This document shows, piece by piece, positions 25,301 to 35,784 of a DNA stretch of 64,000 bases. Each line of letters opens with the position of its first letter. Position 1 is the first letter of the stretch. The notes under the pieces are model-generated. The model did no database searches and was not told the origin of the DNA. It worked only from the letters and a program-made list of their open reading frames with translations. A program made the translations under genes and the position numbers. This DNA is from Pleodorina starrii (lineage: Eukaryota; Chlorophyta; Chlorophyceae; Chlamydomonadales; Volvocaceae), in the NCBI GenBank assembly GCA_030267565.1, contig BRXU01000034.1, positions 17,501 through 81,500 on the forward strand, written 5' to 3'.

Positions 25301-28300
25301 GACCATCGAGGAAAGAGACTGTGAGTGCGACTGCGACTGGGATTGATGGTGGTGGGGGTGGGGGTGCTGGTGCTGGGGGTGCGGCAGCAGCCAGTCGGCT
25401 GCACTGGCGTCGTCGGCGTCGGTGTCGGCGGAGGACGAGGAGGCGGCGCCAGCGGCGGCGTCGGCGGCGGCGCCGCCGCGGCGCCGCATCGCGAGCACGT
25501 TGCCGGGATGCCTGTGGGCGCGATCAGGAGGTGGATGGGTGGGAGACGGTGCTGGGTTGTTGCTGGAGTCGTGGGGTTTTAGGGTTTTGCGGGTGTTTAG
25601 GGTTGTGGGTTCCTGGCGTTGTGATTGGATCCTCCATGGATCGGTGGGTTTCTCAGGAGAGCTGGTGGTTGCGCTGTTGGGTGAGCAGCATCCGGTGCCG
25701 GGGCCCGGGCCCTGGGTCGGGTCCTGGGTCGGGTCGCGGGTCCTGGGTCGGGTCCTGGGTGGGCGCGCGGGTCGGGTCGGGTCATGGGTCTGGTCTGGTC
25801 GGATCTGGTCTGGTCTGGTCTGATCTGGTCTGATCTGGTCGGATCTGGTCTGGTCTGGTCTGGTCTGGTCTGGTCTGGTCTGGTCTGGTCTGGTCTGGTC
25901 TGGTCTGGTCTGGTCGGATCTGGTCTGGTCGGATCTGGTCTGGTCTGGTCTGGTCTGGTCTGATCGGATCTGGTCGGATCTGGTCGGATCTGGTCGGATC
26001 TGGTGGCGCATCACCTGTGTCCCCTGTGAGGCCTCCAATTTTAGGTTTCGGAGGGCACCCGCAGGCGAGCGGTGGTGACAAGAGTTGGCAACTAATACAA
26101 TGAAGAGTAACGAGTAGGGGGTTAGGGTACTATTAAGGAGTGAGAGCCTAAATAAACAAAGTAATGTAAGAGGGGAGGTGGCGGCCAAGGGGGGGTGCGA
26201 GGATGGCCCCCCTAGAAAAGGGTAGGGTAGCTCACGGGTCGCTGTGGAAGAGGCCGTCCCGCAGAATCATGACGCCGTACGCCAGGATGAGTGACGTCAT
26301 CAGCCCGTGCCGTACAGCCTGCGGCCGGAGGGCGGGCATGGAGGGCGGGGAGGCAGGGCGGGAGGAGGGCGCGGGGCAGGGTCGGGGGCGGGCGCCAAAA
26401 ATCGACACAAACGCCGTGTTATGGCACAGGGGCTACGAGGCCGCCCTCCGGGGCGACGGGGGTTATCCACGTATAGGCCGGAGCTCATAAACGTGGGAGG
26501 GGGGAGGGTAGGAAAGACAAGACCGGGGAGGGACGCGGGGCATGCTCGATCCCTTCCTGACTTCTCACTCACCAGGTCCATTCCGGCAACGTCCAGCAGC
26601 GGTACCCCATCCAGGTACTCCATGGTAAGCACTCGGCCGCCCGAGTGGGAGGGCAGCATGCGAGGGATGACCACGCGGCGCAGCGCGGGGAAGCTCTCGG
26701 CGGCTCGCTCCAGGGAGGTGCGAATCGAGGTGGCCACGCGGGCCTCCCGACCAAAGTCAAACTCCAGGGGGACCTGGCGACGGGGTGGTGCGTGGTGGCA
26801 GGAGCAGCGGCGGGGCGAGAGGTGGCGGGGGCCGAAGTGGTGGTGTGGACGTGTGGACGTGTGGACGTGTGGAAGTGTGGTAGGGATAGGGTGGTAGAGG
26901 TTGTAGTGGTCCTCAGACAAGGAGACAATCCAAAGGGCGATTCGGAGGACCGAGCACAGCTCGCTGGCCAGGCGGCCGTGCGCTGGTCAGCGGGCACCAC
27001 CAGGGCGAGGCACACGGCACAAGCGGGCCAGATGGCGCTAGCCAGTAGCCACCCATCAGGCAGGAACGAGCCGGAGCGGGAGCGGGAGCCGGAGCCGCAC
27101 CCAACCGCACGCCCTCACCACGACATCCATCCATGCCGTACTGCCGTACTGCCGTACTGCCGTACTGCCGTACCTGCACGTTGTACTCTCGCACCAGCGA
27201 CGCGTGGTCGAATCCCAGCTGCATCCCCGCCGCCTCCATAAGGCCCGACAGCGCGTCCAGGTTGGCCAGGTCGGATCTCATGGTACGGCGTGCCGGACCG
27301 TGCTGCACCTTGACAACCACGGGGCGGCCATCGGGCAAGAGACCCCGGTGGACCTGCGCGGAAGGGGACGTGGAAGTGGAGGGGATTGGGAGGAGGAGGA
27401 GGAGGAGGAGGAGGGCCAGAGTACCGGTAGACGAACCGCTGCGGGAGAGGGGGAGCGAGGATAGGGGCATACGCCAGTACGACAGTACGACAGTCCAAAC
27501 TGGCTCGCTGACGGGCTGACGGGGAGACGGGTCGAGAAAAAGGCGAGAGCTGCGGGTAAGAAAAGGAATTGGGGTGGCGACAAGAGGGGCAGGGGACCGA
27601 CGACGGAGTGGCCAACCAGGGATAGGGGAGGGGGGTGGTGGCGGGCGGCGGATCCATTTCATGAAAATACCGATGGCGGCAGCGCTCGAGGGCTCAAGCG
27701 AGACCCGACCACCCGACCACGTCTGCGCGTCCACGCGTGATGAAAGAAAGTGGCGCACCTGGGCAATGGTGGCCGAGGCGAGCGGGAAGGGGTCCAGCTC
27801 CCTGAACAGCGCCTCGGGAGGGACGCCCAGCTCGGCCTGAATCGTACGGCGTACGACACGGTACGGCGCCGGCGGCAGTCGGTCCAGCAGGCGGCTGAGC
27901 GACTCGGTGTACGGCTGGGGCAGCATATCGGTCTTACTGGCCAGGATTTGGCCCAACTTCAGATAGAAGCCCTGGCGGGTGTGGAGAGTGGGATCCCGGT
28001 AGGGTGTGTATGGTTTTAGTGCGTGTATGGTTTTAGGATGTGTATGGTTTTAGGATGTGTGGGGTTTTTAGGATGTGTGTGGGTTTATGGGATGTGTGGG
28101 GTTTTAGGGTGTGGTGGGTTTTTTTTAGGATGTGGGGTTTTTTTAGGATGTGGGGGGTAGGGTGTGAAAAGGCGCTTCCGGCGATGGGAAAAAGGTAAGC
28201 ATGCGAGTGCACGCGCTCGAACAACCAAAGCGCAAGCGCCTCGGGCAAGGCTTTTCCATCATGCTCGTGTCAGCTGCGCGCGACCTGGAAAAGGTGCCTT

Positions 28301-31300
28301 CACAAACGCCACCACAACCGCAACAACGGCCACAACTACCACAACAGCAACTGACAACCAACCAACCAGCAACCAACCTTGAGCTCCGCCAGCATGTCGA
28401 ATATGGCCCCCGCCCCCCACTCGTGCTGCCGCTGCCACACCTCCTCAGCCGCCTCCAACTGACCCCGGGAGCGGAGGGCGGCGGCGCGGCGGGAGGCGGC
28501 CACGTACCTGATGTGCGCAGGGGGGGCACATGGGTAGAGGGCGGGCGGATGAGGATGAGGATGGGGTTTGGGTTTGGGTTTGGGTTTGGGTTTGGGTTTG
28601 GGAGGAGGTGGAGGAGAGGAAGGTGAGCGGCATGAGGTGGAGGCGGTGGTGGTGGGCGTGGGGCCAGACGGGGCGCATGAGGTGAGGGAGTTCCGGGTAG
28701 AGGGTGGAGGGCGGTGGGGCGGGGCGGGGGGAGGGATGGTGGCCAGCGAGGGGTTGAGCGAGAGCGAGAGCGAGAGCGAGAGCCGGGAGCGAGAGCGCCT
28801 CTTCGTGAGGAAAGGAAACGGGCTGGGGGCTGCGGGCTGCGGGAGCAGGCAAGTATGGGCCCGCCATGCAGTCGTGCAGAGGCCTGCCGCGGTGTGTGCC
28901 ATACCAGCATGGAGGACATCCGGTCCGGCCCTCCCGGCATCGATATCTGGTTATCTGTATCTGTGAGAGCCCCTCTGCCCGCCCCACACCCGTGCGCTTG
29001 GTTAGCTCTCCCCTTTTCCCTTTTGCCTCAACCTCAAGGTCTCGCAGCTTTCGCCCTCCCTCCCCTCTCCTTCCCCTCCCCTTTCCTTCCCTTCCCTCAC
29101 CTGCAGCGAGTCCCCGCACCCCACCCATCCCCGGCCTCCATCTCCCACCCATCCTCCCCCCGCCGCCCATCTTCCCCACCCAGCCCAGCCCCTGTCCATC
29201 CCCCACCCAAGCCCCCGCCTCTCCCGCATCCTCCCCACCTCGCCACAATGGGCACCGTGCGCTGCCAATACATGGCCCCCCGCCAGACCGCGGGAGCCAC
29301 CAACGGCCCCACCAGCCGCATCACCGCGAAGGCGGCGAACGGACCCCGCAGCGGCGCCAAGGGAGCCAGTACGGCATGCAGAGGACCGACGTGCAGCGGA
29401 TTGGGCAGCGGAGCCAGAGCCAGCGGCAGCGGCAGCCGCCGGCGCTGCCGTACGACGGGCAGCGGCAGCGGCAGGCAGGGCCCCGACAGCAGCGCCGCCA
29501 GACCCTGTAGTGCGGTTGAGGTGGTTGGGAGGTGGTTGGGACATGGTTGGAGGTGGTTAAGAGGTTCGCAGCAGGCACGGGCAAGTTCCAAGCGTCGTCG
29601 GGTTTAGTGCGGTTCCCAGAGTCCGATTCAGGGTTTTAGGGTTGTCAGAGCGTGGTTTGGAGCGGCTTGCAAGGCCCGGTTCGGAAAGCGCTTCCTCCCG
29701 CCCCGTTTAGAGGATTAGAGCGGCCCAGGCGGCCGAGTCGGGAGAAGTCAAGTCCGGAGGGAGGCCGACGGGGAACGGGTGAAGGATCCTGGTCAAGCCC
29801 CTGGTCAACAGGATAACTGGCCCCTGGTGCATCACCATGGCGCGGCGTTACGGCACCGGGCCGGGCATGTGGATCACGTGTGGATCACCCACACCCACAC
29901 CCACACCCACACCCACACCCACACCCACACCCACACCCACACCCACACCCACACCCACACCCACACCCACACCCACACCCACACCCACACCCACACCCAC
30001 ACCCACACCCACACCCACACCCACACCCACACCCACACCCACACCCACACCCACACCCACACCCACACCCACACCCGCACCCACACCCACACCCACACCC
30101 ACACCCACACCCACACCCACACCCTCACCCACACCCACACCCACACCCACACCCACACCCACACCCACACCCACACCCACACCCACACCCACACCCACAC
30201 CCACACCCACACCCACACCCACACCCACACCCACACCCACACCCACACCCACACCCACACCCACACCCACACCCACACCCACACCCACACCCACACCCAC
30301 ACCCACACCCACACCCACACCCACACCCACACCCACACCCACACCCACACCCACACCCACACCCACACCCACACCCACACCCACACCCACACCCACACCC
30401 ACACCCACACCCACACCCACACCCACTTCCACACCCACACCCACACCCACACCCACACCCACACCCACACCCACACCCACACCCACACCCACACCCACAC
30501 CCACACCCACACCCACACCCACACCCACACCCACACCCACACCCACACCCACACCCACACCCACACCCACACCCACACCCACACCCACACCCACACCCAC
30601 ACCCACACCCACACCCACACCCACTCCCACACCCACACCCACACCCACACCCACACCCACACCCACACCCACACCCACACCCACACCCACACCCACACCC
30701 ACACCCACACCCACACCCACACCCACACCCACACCCACACCCACACCCACACCCACACCCACACCCACACCCACACCCACACCCACACCCACACCCACAC
30801 CCACACCCACACCCACACCCACACCCACACCCACACCCACACCCACACCCACACCCACACCCACACCCACACCCACACCCACACCCACACCCACACCCAC
30901 ACCCACACCCACACCCACACCCACACCCACACCCACACCCACACCCACACCCACACCCACACCCACACCCACACCCACACCCACACCCACACCCACACCC
31001 ACACCCACACCCACACCCACACCCACACCAGCAACACCCTGGCCGGGTTCGTCCGTTGTACAGCGACTCACGATTCACTCAGAGTGGGTGCGAGCCCGAC
31101 CATCCCGCCCGTCCAAGCTCACGAACAAACAAGCTGACCAAACACGAAGCCGAGGTTTGGCATATCCCGCCCGCCCGCCCCACGTGTACGGCATCGCACC
31201 CACCACGATTCGACAGCTCCTAGGGAAAAAGGCGCAGAGCATCGCCGCGGCGACGTACTTTGCAGTCACCGCCGCCGCCGTCGCCGTTACGAGCGCGGCG

Positions 31301-32728
31301 CGTGCCGGCAGTCGCAGGGCGCCGGCGGCGACGGCGCCGAGGCGCCGCCGCCGTACCGACGACGCGGCGGCGGCGCCGCTCCGCGGCGCTGCCGCCGCCG
31401 TCGGCGCGATGGCATCGCCAGCACCGACAACGTCCGGTATCAGCATGGTTGGTACGGGCTTGGCCGTGGCGGATTCGTACGGCGCTGCCCGTCGTATTGG
31501 CGCAGGAGGTCCGCTGGCTTGAAGTGGCGAGCCAGCGGCTGCGGCGAGGCTGCGGGCGCGCAGTACGGGCGGCGCGGTGGCGGCAGGCGCTGCAGAAGTC
31601 GCCGCCGCCGCCGTCAGCGCCGCCGCCGTCAAAGGCCCCGGCGACGCCGACGGCACTGTGCGGCTGTCCCAGTTATCATCCGACGGCCGGCCGCCTCTTC
31701 CTGCCGCGGCGCCCTCGGCGGCGGCAGCGGCCCGTCGCGCCGGCTCCAGTACGACACGCAACGGTGCCGTCAGCGCGGCGCGGGCAGGTACGCGCCGAAA
31801 CAGGCGACCAAGCCGGGCGGGTTGCTTCACTGCCGCTGCAGCGGCGCCGTACACTGCACGCCCCGCCGTCGAGGCGGCGCCGACGGACAGCTTCCCCGCC
31901 GCCGCCGCGCCTCCTACTACAGCCAAGGCAGCGGCCCTGACTGCAGAGCCGGAGGCGTGGCCGGCCTTTCGGACGCCGCCTGCGGCAGTACGGCCGATAT
32001 GTACGGCAGCGCCAATACTGACATAGCCGAAGCGCCCCACGCGGCGGCCGGCGGCTCGAGCTACGGGAACGATCGTGCTGCAAATACTGCGCAACTTGTG
32101 TGCTGCAGTGGAAATGGCACCTGAACCGGTTGCAGATGCGCGGGCTCGCTGAGCCGGTCGCATTTTGATGGAACGATGGCTGGTGGGCGGGGCGATGGCC
32201 GTGACGCCCGGTTCCGGCATATCGTTACCATTGATCGGTGGGTACAAGAGGCGCTGGAGGCTGAACTCCAGTTCGATAGGGGTTGTGGCGTCACGCAGGT
32301 CCTCCAGCACGGCGATTCTGCCGTCGCGTTTGCCCTGCCAGGTGGAAGGCAGACCGTCATCGGCTTAACACCGCTAAGTAAATCGGGACGTCATGTGACA
32401 GCTGGTAATGATAAGCGCGCAGCTGCAAAGTGAAGTTCGTGCGGGAGAGGGGTAGCTGGGAGAGGGCAGCATCGAACGCAACCATGCAAACTGTGGGCCC
32501 TGCCCAATCCAACCAATGAAGCTGAAATACGGCAATGAATACGGTCTATTGGGAATGACCTTGGCCAAAAAACCGAATATTGGTGCATCACAACCAGAGT
32601 GTAACACCAACCTGTGAACTGACATGCGCGGCGCCGTCAAATAAACCTTTCTCCACCACCACACTGGGCAAAGCCTCCTCCATTTCTGCAACAACCGGCT
32701 GGACCTGGCCCGTTGGTGGAGCCATCAT
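19333..32728 (-). CDS. ABC1/ADCK (UbiB) atypical kinase with very long C-terminal extension, sixteen exons
   Basis: ABC1 kinases act in chloroplasts and mitochondria on quinone/isoprenoid metabolism; the substrate is unknown here. Exons (minus): 32612-32728, 31204-32334, 29239-29504, 28378-28507, 27759-27971, 27174-27353, 26573-26773, 26236-26318, 25259-25511, 24919-24978, 24502-24668, 24239-24371, 22480-23994, 21336-22079, 20210-21039, 19333-19732; 6423 nt, 2140 residues, in frame throughout. Motifs in order: GFYLKLGQ (KxGQ, about 549-556), Ala-rich loop [19 protein letters not shown] (Lys about 634), EFDFGREA (ExD), [19 protein letters not shown] (about 771-778), LLDFGQ (about 853-858). After the kinase come a 100-residue Arg/Glu/Ala helix (about 1084-1185), Gln-rich exon 14, and a basic end ([19 protein letters not shown]). 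Uncertain points: whether exons 1-2 (Ala-rich, unrecognised) belong to this gene or to a separate one; the donor at 31203; and the exon 15 start (21039, or 20943 in the same frame). Confidence 0.82.
19856..19918. repeat. (GGAA)n/(GGGA)n microsatellite in an ABC1-kinase intron
   Basis: About a dozen GGAA units followed by GGGA units, inside intron 15 (19733-20209). On the transcribed strand this is a long pyrimidine tract, which accounts for the Leu/Pro/Ser repeat frames on that strand. Confidence 0.85.
24703..24778. repeat. (CGGAAA/CGGCAT)n hexanucleotide repeat in an intron
   Basis: Hexamers CGGAAA and CGGCAT alternate for about 75 bp inside the intron 24669-24918 of the ABC1-kinase gene. 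A separate AGGCAGACAGGCAG-type repeat follows at about 24830-24898 in the same intron. Confidence 0.8.
25796..26003. repeat. (GGTCT)n pentanucleotide array in an intron
   Basis: About forty GGTCT/GATCT/GGATCT units inside the intron 25512-26235 of the ABC1-kinase gene; the sense RNA reads (AGACC)n. It explains the repetitive RPDQT-type reading frame on the minus strand. Confidence 0.9.
26459..26493 (-). repeat. Dispersed intronic repeat, copy in the ABC1-kinase gene
   Basis: On the gene's sense strand this reads CTCCGGCCTATACGTGGATA plus flanks, 33 of 35 positions identical to 41602-41636 in an intron of the amino-acid permease gene. Both copies are in sense orientation and lie within introns. 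See the related copies at 41522-41692 and 62616-62656. Confidence 0.75.
28008..28155. repeat. Degenerate GGTTTTAGGATGTG repeat (telomere-like word)
   Basis: Tandem, variable copies of GGTTTTAGGATGTGTG inside the intron 27972-28377 of the ABC1-kinase gene. They contain TTTTAGG, close to the TTTTAGGG telomere repeat of Chlamydomonas, but the array is too degenerate to be a captured telomere. Confidence 0.7.
28563..28602. repeat. (GGGTTT)n microsatellite in an intron
   Basis: Six uninterrupted GGGTTT units inside the intron 28508-29238 of the ABC1-kinase gene. Confidence 0.9.
29880..31027. repeat. (CCCACA)n hexanucleotide array, about 190 copies, filling an intron
   Basis: About 1.15 kb of near-perfect CCCACA. 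The few substitutions I see are near 30077, 30124, 30427 and 30624. It lies inside intron 2 (29505-31203) of the ABC1-kinase gene and makes up about two thirds of it. Sense RNA would read (GGGUGU)n, a regular series of GGG runs capable of G-quadruplex folding. All long open frames across it are artefacts of the 6-bp period. Confidence 0.95.
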
Positions 32729-33380
32729 GATTGTCCTATGGCAGGGCCCAACCTGCCCGGACTCGAAACTCCCTAATGATATCTATGTATCATGATAAAT
32801 AAATGTGGCTTAGGTTTATCTTGTCCGCATAATGCCTCGCGTATGGAAGTACACCGCGGCGTTACAGTATAGTAAGCTTACTTGACCTGCCAAGAGCGTA
32901 TATCCTGGATTGCGTTTTCCATGTTTTTCTATTAGAATATTACCATAGCGAGTTTATTGCGCTGGTTGCGAGGTGGTTCGTTATCCCAACGGCCGCACAC
33001 CGCGCTGGAACGCCGTAACCCACATCACCGACCGCAGGCGTCGATTCACAGATTTGATTTGCCCACGGTTTAACTTAAAACACCGGGCACAGTGACGTTT
33101 TGTGGAAAAGTGCACCGCCGTCGAGTACGCAATTACCACAGTACGCACGTGCCCACCTTTCCCACACATACTACGCCTTACTACGCTCGCCGCGGGTCGT
33201 CCGCTGTCACATCATACGCTTGCTTTCCATACAAGTAAGGACCTCCGGCAGTCCCGCTTTTGGTGTAAGCAGGCCGTGTGTATAATAGCGGACCAGCGGA
33301 ACCAACGCACCTCAACGCATTAGCCGAGGCATTGGGAATAGGGAGAGGTAGTAGTCAGTTGCTTTTTATTCAGGAGGTTC
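32729..33380. other. Upstream region of the ABC1-kinase gene; no gene seen
   Basis: Noticeably more AT-rich than the flanks (for example 32790-32960). It directly precedes the proposed minus-strand start at 32728, so it probably contains that promoter. No convincing coding series on either strand. Confidence 0.5.
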
Positions 33381-33381
33381 A

Positions 33382-33755
33382 TGTGCGGTCAGGGCATGGC
33401 TCCAAAAACACGTCCTAAACACGGATGGATGCTTGCAAGGCCCAACGCATGCGCCACGTCCGCGCGACAACGTGCAGCTAAGAAGCGGGCTCCATCAGGG
33501 TTGGCGAGCGCCAGTCGGAAGTAGGAGAGGCAGGCGGAGGAAGCATAGGGCTTGCAAGTGTATTGTACGTTCCGTTGGGGTGTTGCATGACGAAAGGCTG
33601 TGTCCACCGGTAAAAGCGGTTGGTCGCCAAGCCCTTGGGTTTGCGGTCAGGGCATGGCTCCAAGGACACGTCCGAAACACGGATGCAAGGCCCAACACAG
33701 CAAGACGCTACGTCCGCGCGACGACACGCAGCTTACAAGCGGGCTCCATCATCAG
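33382..33755. repeat. Tandem duplication, two copies about 260 bp apart
   Basis: The stretch beginning GGTCAGGGCATGGCTCCAA at about 33388 recurs at about 33648, and both copies end with AGCGGGCTCCATCA (about 33487-33500 and 33739-33752). The copies differ by substitutions and small indels, including an extra ATGGATGCTT in the first. Confidence 0.85.
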
Positions 33756-33889
33756 GGGCCATCCAACACCCGCTCTCTCGCGACCAGGGGAACATGTGTA
33801 ATGGGAACATGTCAGTCTTAGGGCCCGACCGTTCCCAGGTCCCATATTTCCAACACTCCAGCCCCGAATTTGCACCAAATTGGAGGGTT

Positions 33890-35293
33890 GGACGACTAGG
33901 GGTTGTAGGCCCTAGTGCCCCTACTATAACTACAGTATATTTATATTCTAGGTAAGGACTAGGGGCACACGGGAGGTGGTAGTGGGCACAAGTGGGGCGG
34001 TCGTGGTGCATGAGGGCCCTACACCCCCTTCCATCCCTAGAGCCCCTAGTGCCCCCGGGGCGCCCCACCACCCCGACCGCCCCTAGTGCCCCCGGGGCGC
34101 CCCACCACCCCGACCGCCCCTGCCGCCCTAGAGCCCCTAGTGCCCCCGGGGCGCCCCCCCACCCCGACCGCCCCTACCGCCCTAGAGCCCCTAGTGCCCC
34201 CGGGGCGCCCCCCCACCCCGACCACCCTTACCACCCTAGAGCCCCTAGTGCCCCCGGGGCGCCCCCCCACCCCGACCGCCCCTGCCGCCCTAGAGCCCCT
34301 AGTGCCCCCGGGGCGCCCCACCACCCCGACCGCCCCTAGTGCCCTAGAGCCCCTAGTGCCCCCGGGCTGCCCCACCACCCCGACCGCCCCTAGTGCCCTA
34401 GAGCCCCTAGTGCCCCCGGGGCGCCCCACCACCCCGACCGCCCCTGCCGCCCTAGAGCCCCTAGTGCCCCCGGGGTGCCCCACCACCCCGACCGCCCCTA
34501 GTGCCCTAGAGCCCCTAGTGCCCCCGGGGCGCCCCACCACCCCGACCGCCCCTGCCGCCCTAGAGCCCCTAGTGCCCCCGGGGTGCCCCACCACCCCCAC
34601 CGCCCCTAGTGCCCTAGAGCCCCTAGTGCCCCCGGGGCGCCCCACCACCCCGACCGCCCCTGCCGCCCTAGAGCCCCTAGTGCCCCCGGGGCGCCCCACC
34701 ACCCCGACCGCCCCTAGTGCCCTAGAGCCCCTAGTGCCCCCGGGGCGCCCCACCACCCCGACCGCCCCTGCCGCCCTAGAGCCCCTAGTGCCCCCGGGGC
34801 GCCCCACCACCCCGACCGCCCCTAGTGCCCTAGAGCCCCTAGTGCCCCCGGGGTGCCCCACCACCCCGACCGCCCCTAGTGCCCTAGAGCCCCTAGTGCC
34901 CCCGGGGCGCCCCACCACCCCGACCGCCCCTGCCGCCCTAGAGCCCCTAGTGCCCCCGGGGTGCCCCACCACCCCGACCGCCCCTAGTGCCCTAGAGCCC
35001 CTAGTGCCCCCGGGGCGCCCCACCACCCCGACCGCCCCTAGTGCCCTAGAGCCCCTAGTGCCCCCGGGGCGCCCCACCACCCCGACCGCCCCTAGTTCCC
35101 TAGAGCCCCTAGTGCCTAGGGCACTAGGGATGGTAGGGACACTAGGGCCGGTAGGGAGGGGGGGCCTCTGTAATAATATATATAGGTATATATGTTAAAA
35201 AGGAGAAGTGTAACAGGACCCCTAGCGTGCCCGAGTGCCCCCGAGCACCAATACCGGTCGTGGCAGTAGGGCCTAGTGCCCCTAGTCGTCCAT
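33890..35293. repeat. Minisatellite (54-bp unit) bounded by 23-bp inverted repeats
   Basis: From about 34040 to 35117, roughly twenty 54-bp units built around CTAGAGCCCCTAGTGCCCCC and GGGGCGCCCC are arrayed in one orientation. Units come in versions ending TGCCGCC or TAGTGCC. The whole is bracketed by inverted arms at 33890-33912 and 35271-35293, identical at 20 of 23 positions. Because 54 is a multiple of three, very long open frames (18-residue Pro-rich or Gly-rich repeats) appear on both strands; I do not regard them as genes. The structure resembles a foldback or MITE-like element with an expanded interior. Confidence 0.8.
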
Positions 35294-35308
35294 TTTTGCC
35301 AAATTTGC

Positions 35309-35394
35309 AAGGCTATATAGGGCTATATACGCCGCTATAGGGCTATATACGCCGCTATATAACCCTTCCAAAGAATTCGCGGCCTTCGGCCGCG
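35309..35394. repeat. Short tandem repeat GGGCTATATACGCCGCTATA plus GC-rich hairpin
   Basis: Two tandem copies of a 20-bp unit at about 35320-35360, rich in TATA words, followed by a small hairpin (arms CGCGGCC/GGCCGCG with a 3-nt loop, about 35379-35395). It lies about 400 bp upstream of the fucosyltransferase-like gene start and could include promoter elements. Confidence 0.55.
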
Positions 35395-35784
35395 CAGTCT
35401 ACCCATACCCCATCATAGGTAACTAACTGTCTTTGGATCACCCGCGCAATTTGCCAAGACCGTAAAACAAGTCGAACTGTGGGTGGTGGGTCTGTTGCGC
35501 ACATCAGAGCTGGCGCACATCCGCTCTGGCGCACATTACATGAGCTCTTCCGGCTTCGTAAAAGAAAGATCTGGCCTCATTACTTCTACAAAAGGATTTC
35601 AAACAAGGAAGTACTGCATGGGCGGACGGAAGGGGACGAGATGGACGAGATGCACGAGCGACTCCCGTCAACGGGAATGTTGCCTTTTTCCCAGGAAGTA
35701 GCTATGCAAAAAAGACTCAAAGGTACACATACATATTTCAATAAGAGGACTCTGCTAACTCGGGCTGAATCGAGTGCAACTGCA

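Noticed and set aside
28008..28602. Interstitial telomere
   Set aside because: The TTTTAGGG-like units are too degenerate and short, and lie within introns of an intact gene.
29779..31522. Very long open frames on both strands (His-Thr, Pro-Thr, Gly-Val, Trp-Val, Cys-Gly repeats)
   Set aside because: All are produced by the 6-bp repeat, which has no stop in any frame. They lie inside an intron.
34046..35198. Long Pro-rich (plus) and Gly-rich (minus) open frames with an 18-residue repeat
   Set aside because: The 54-bp minisatellite period is a multiple of three, so frames stay open automatically. No start context, flanking exons or conserved domain.
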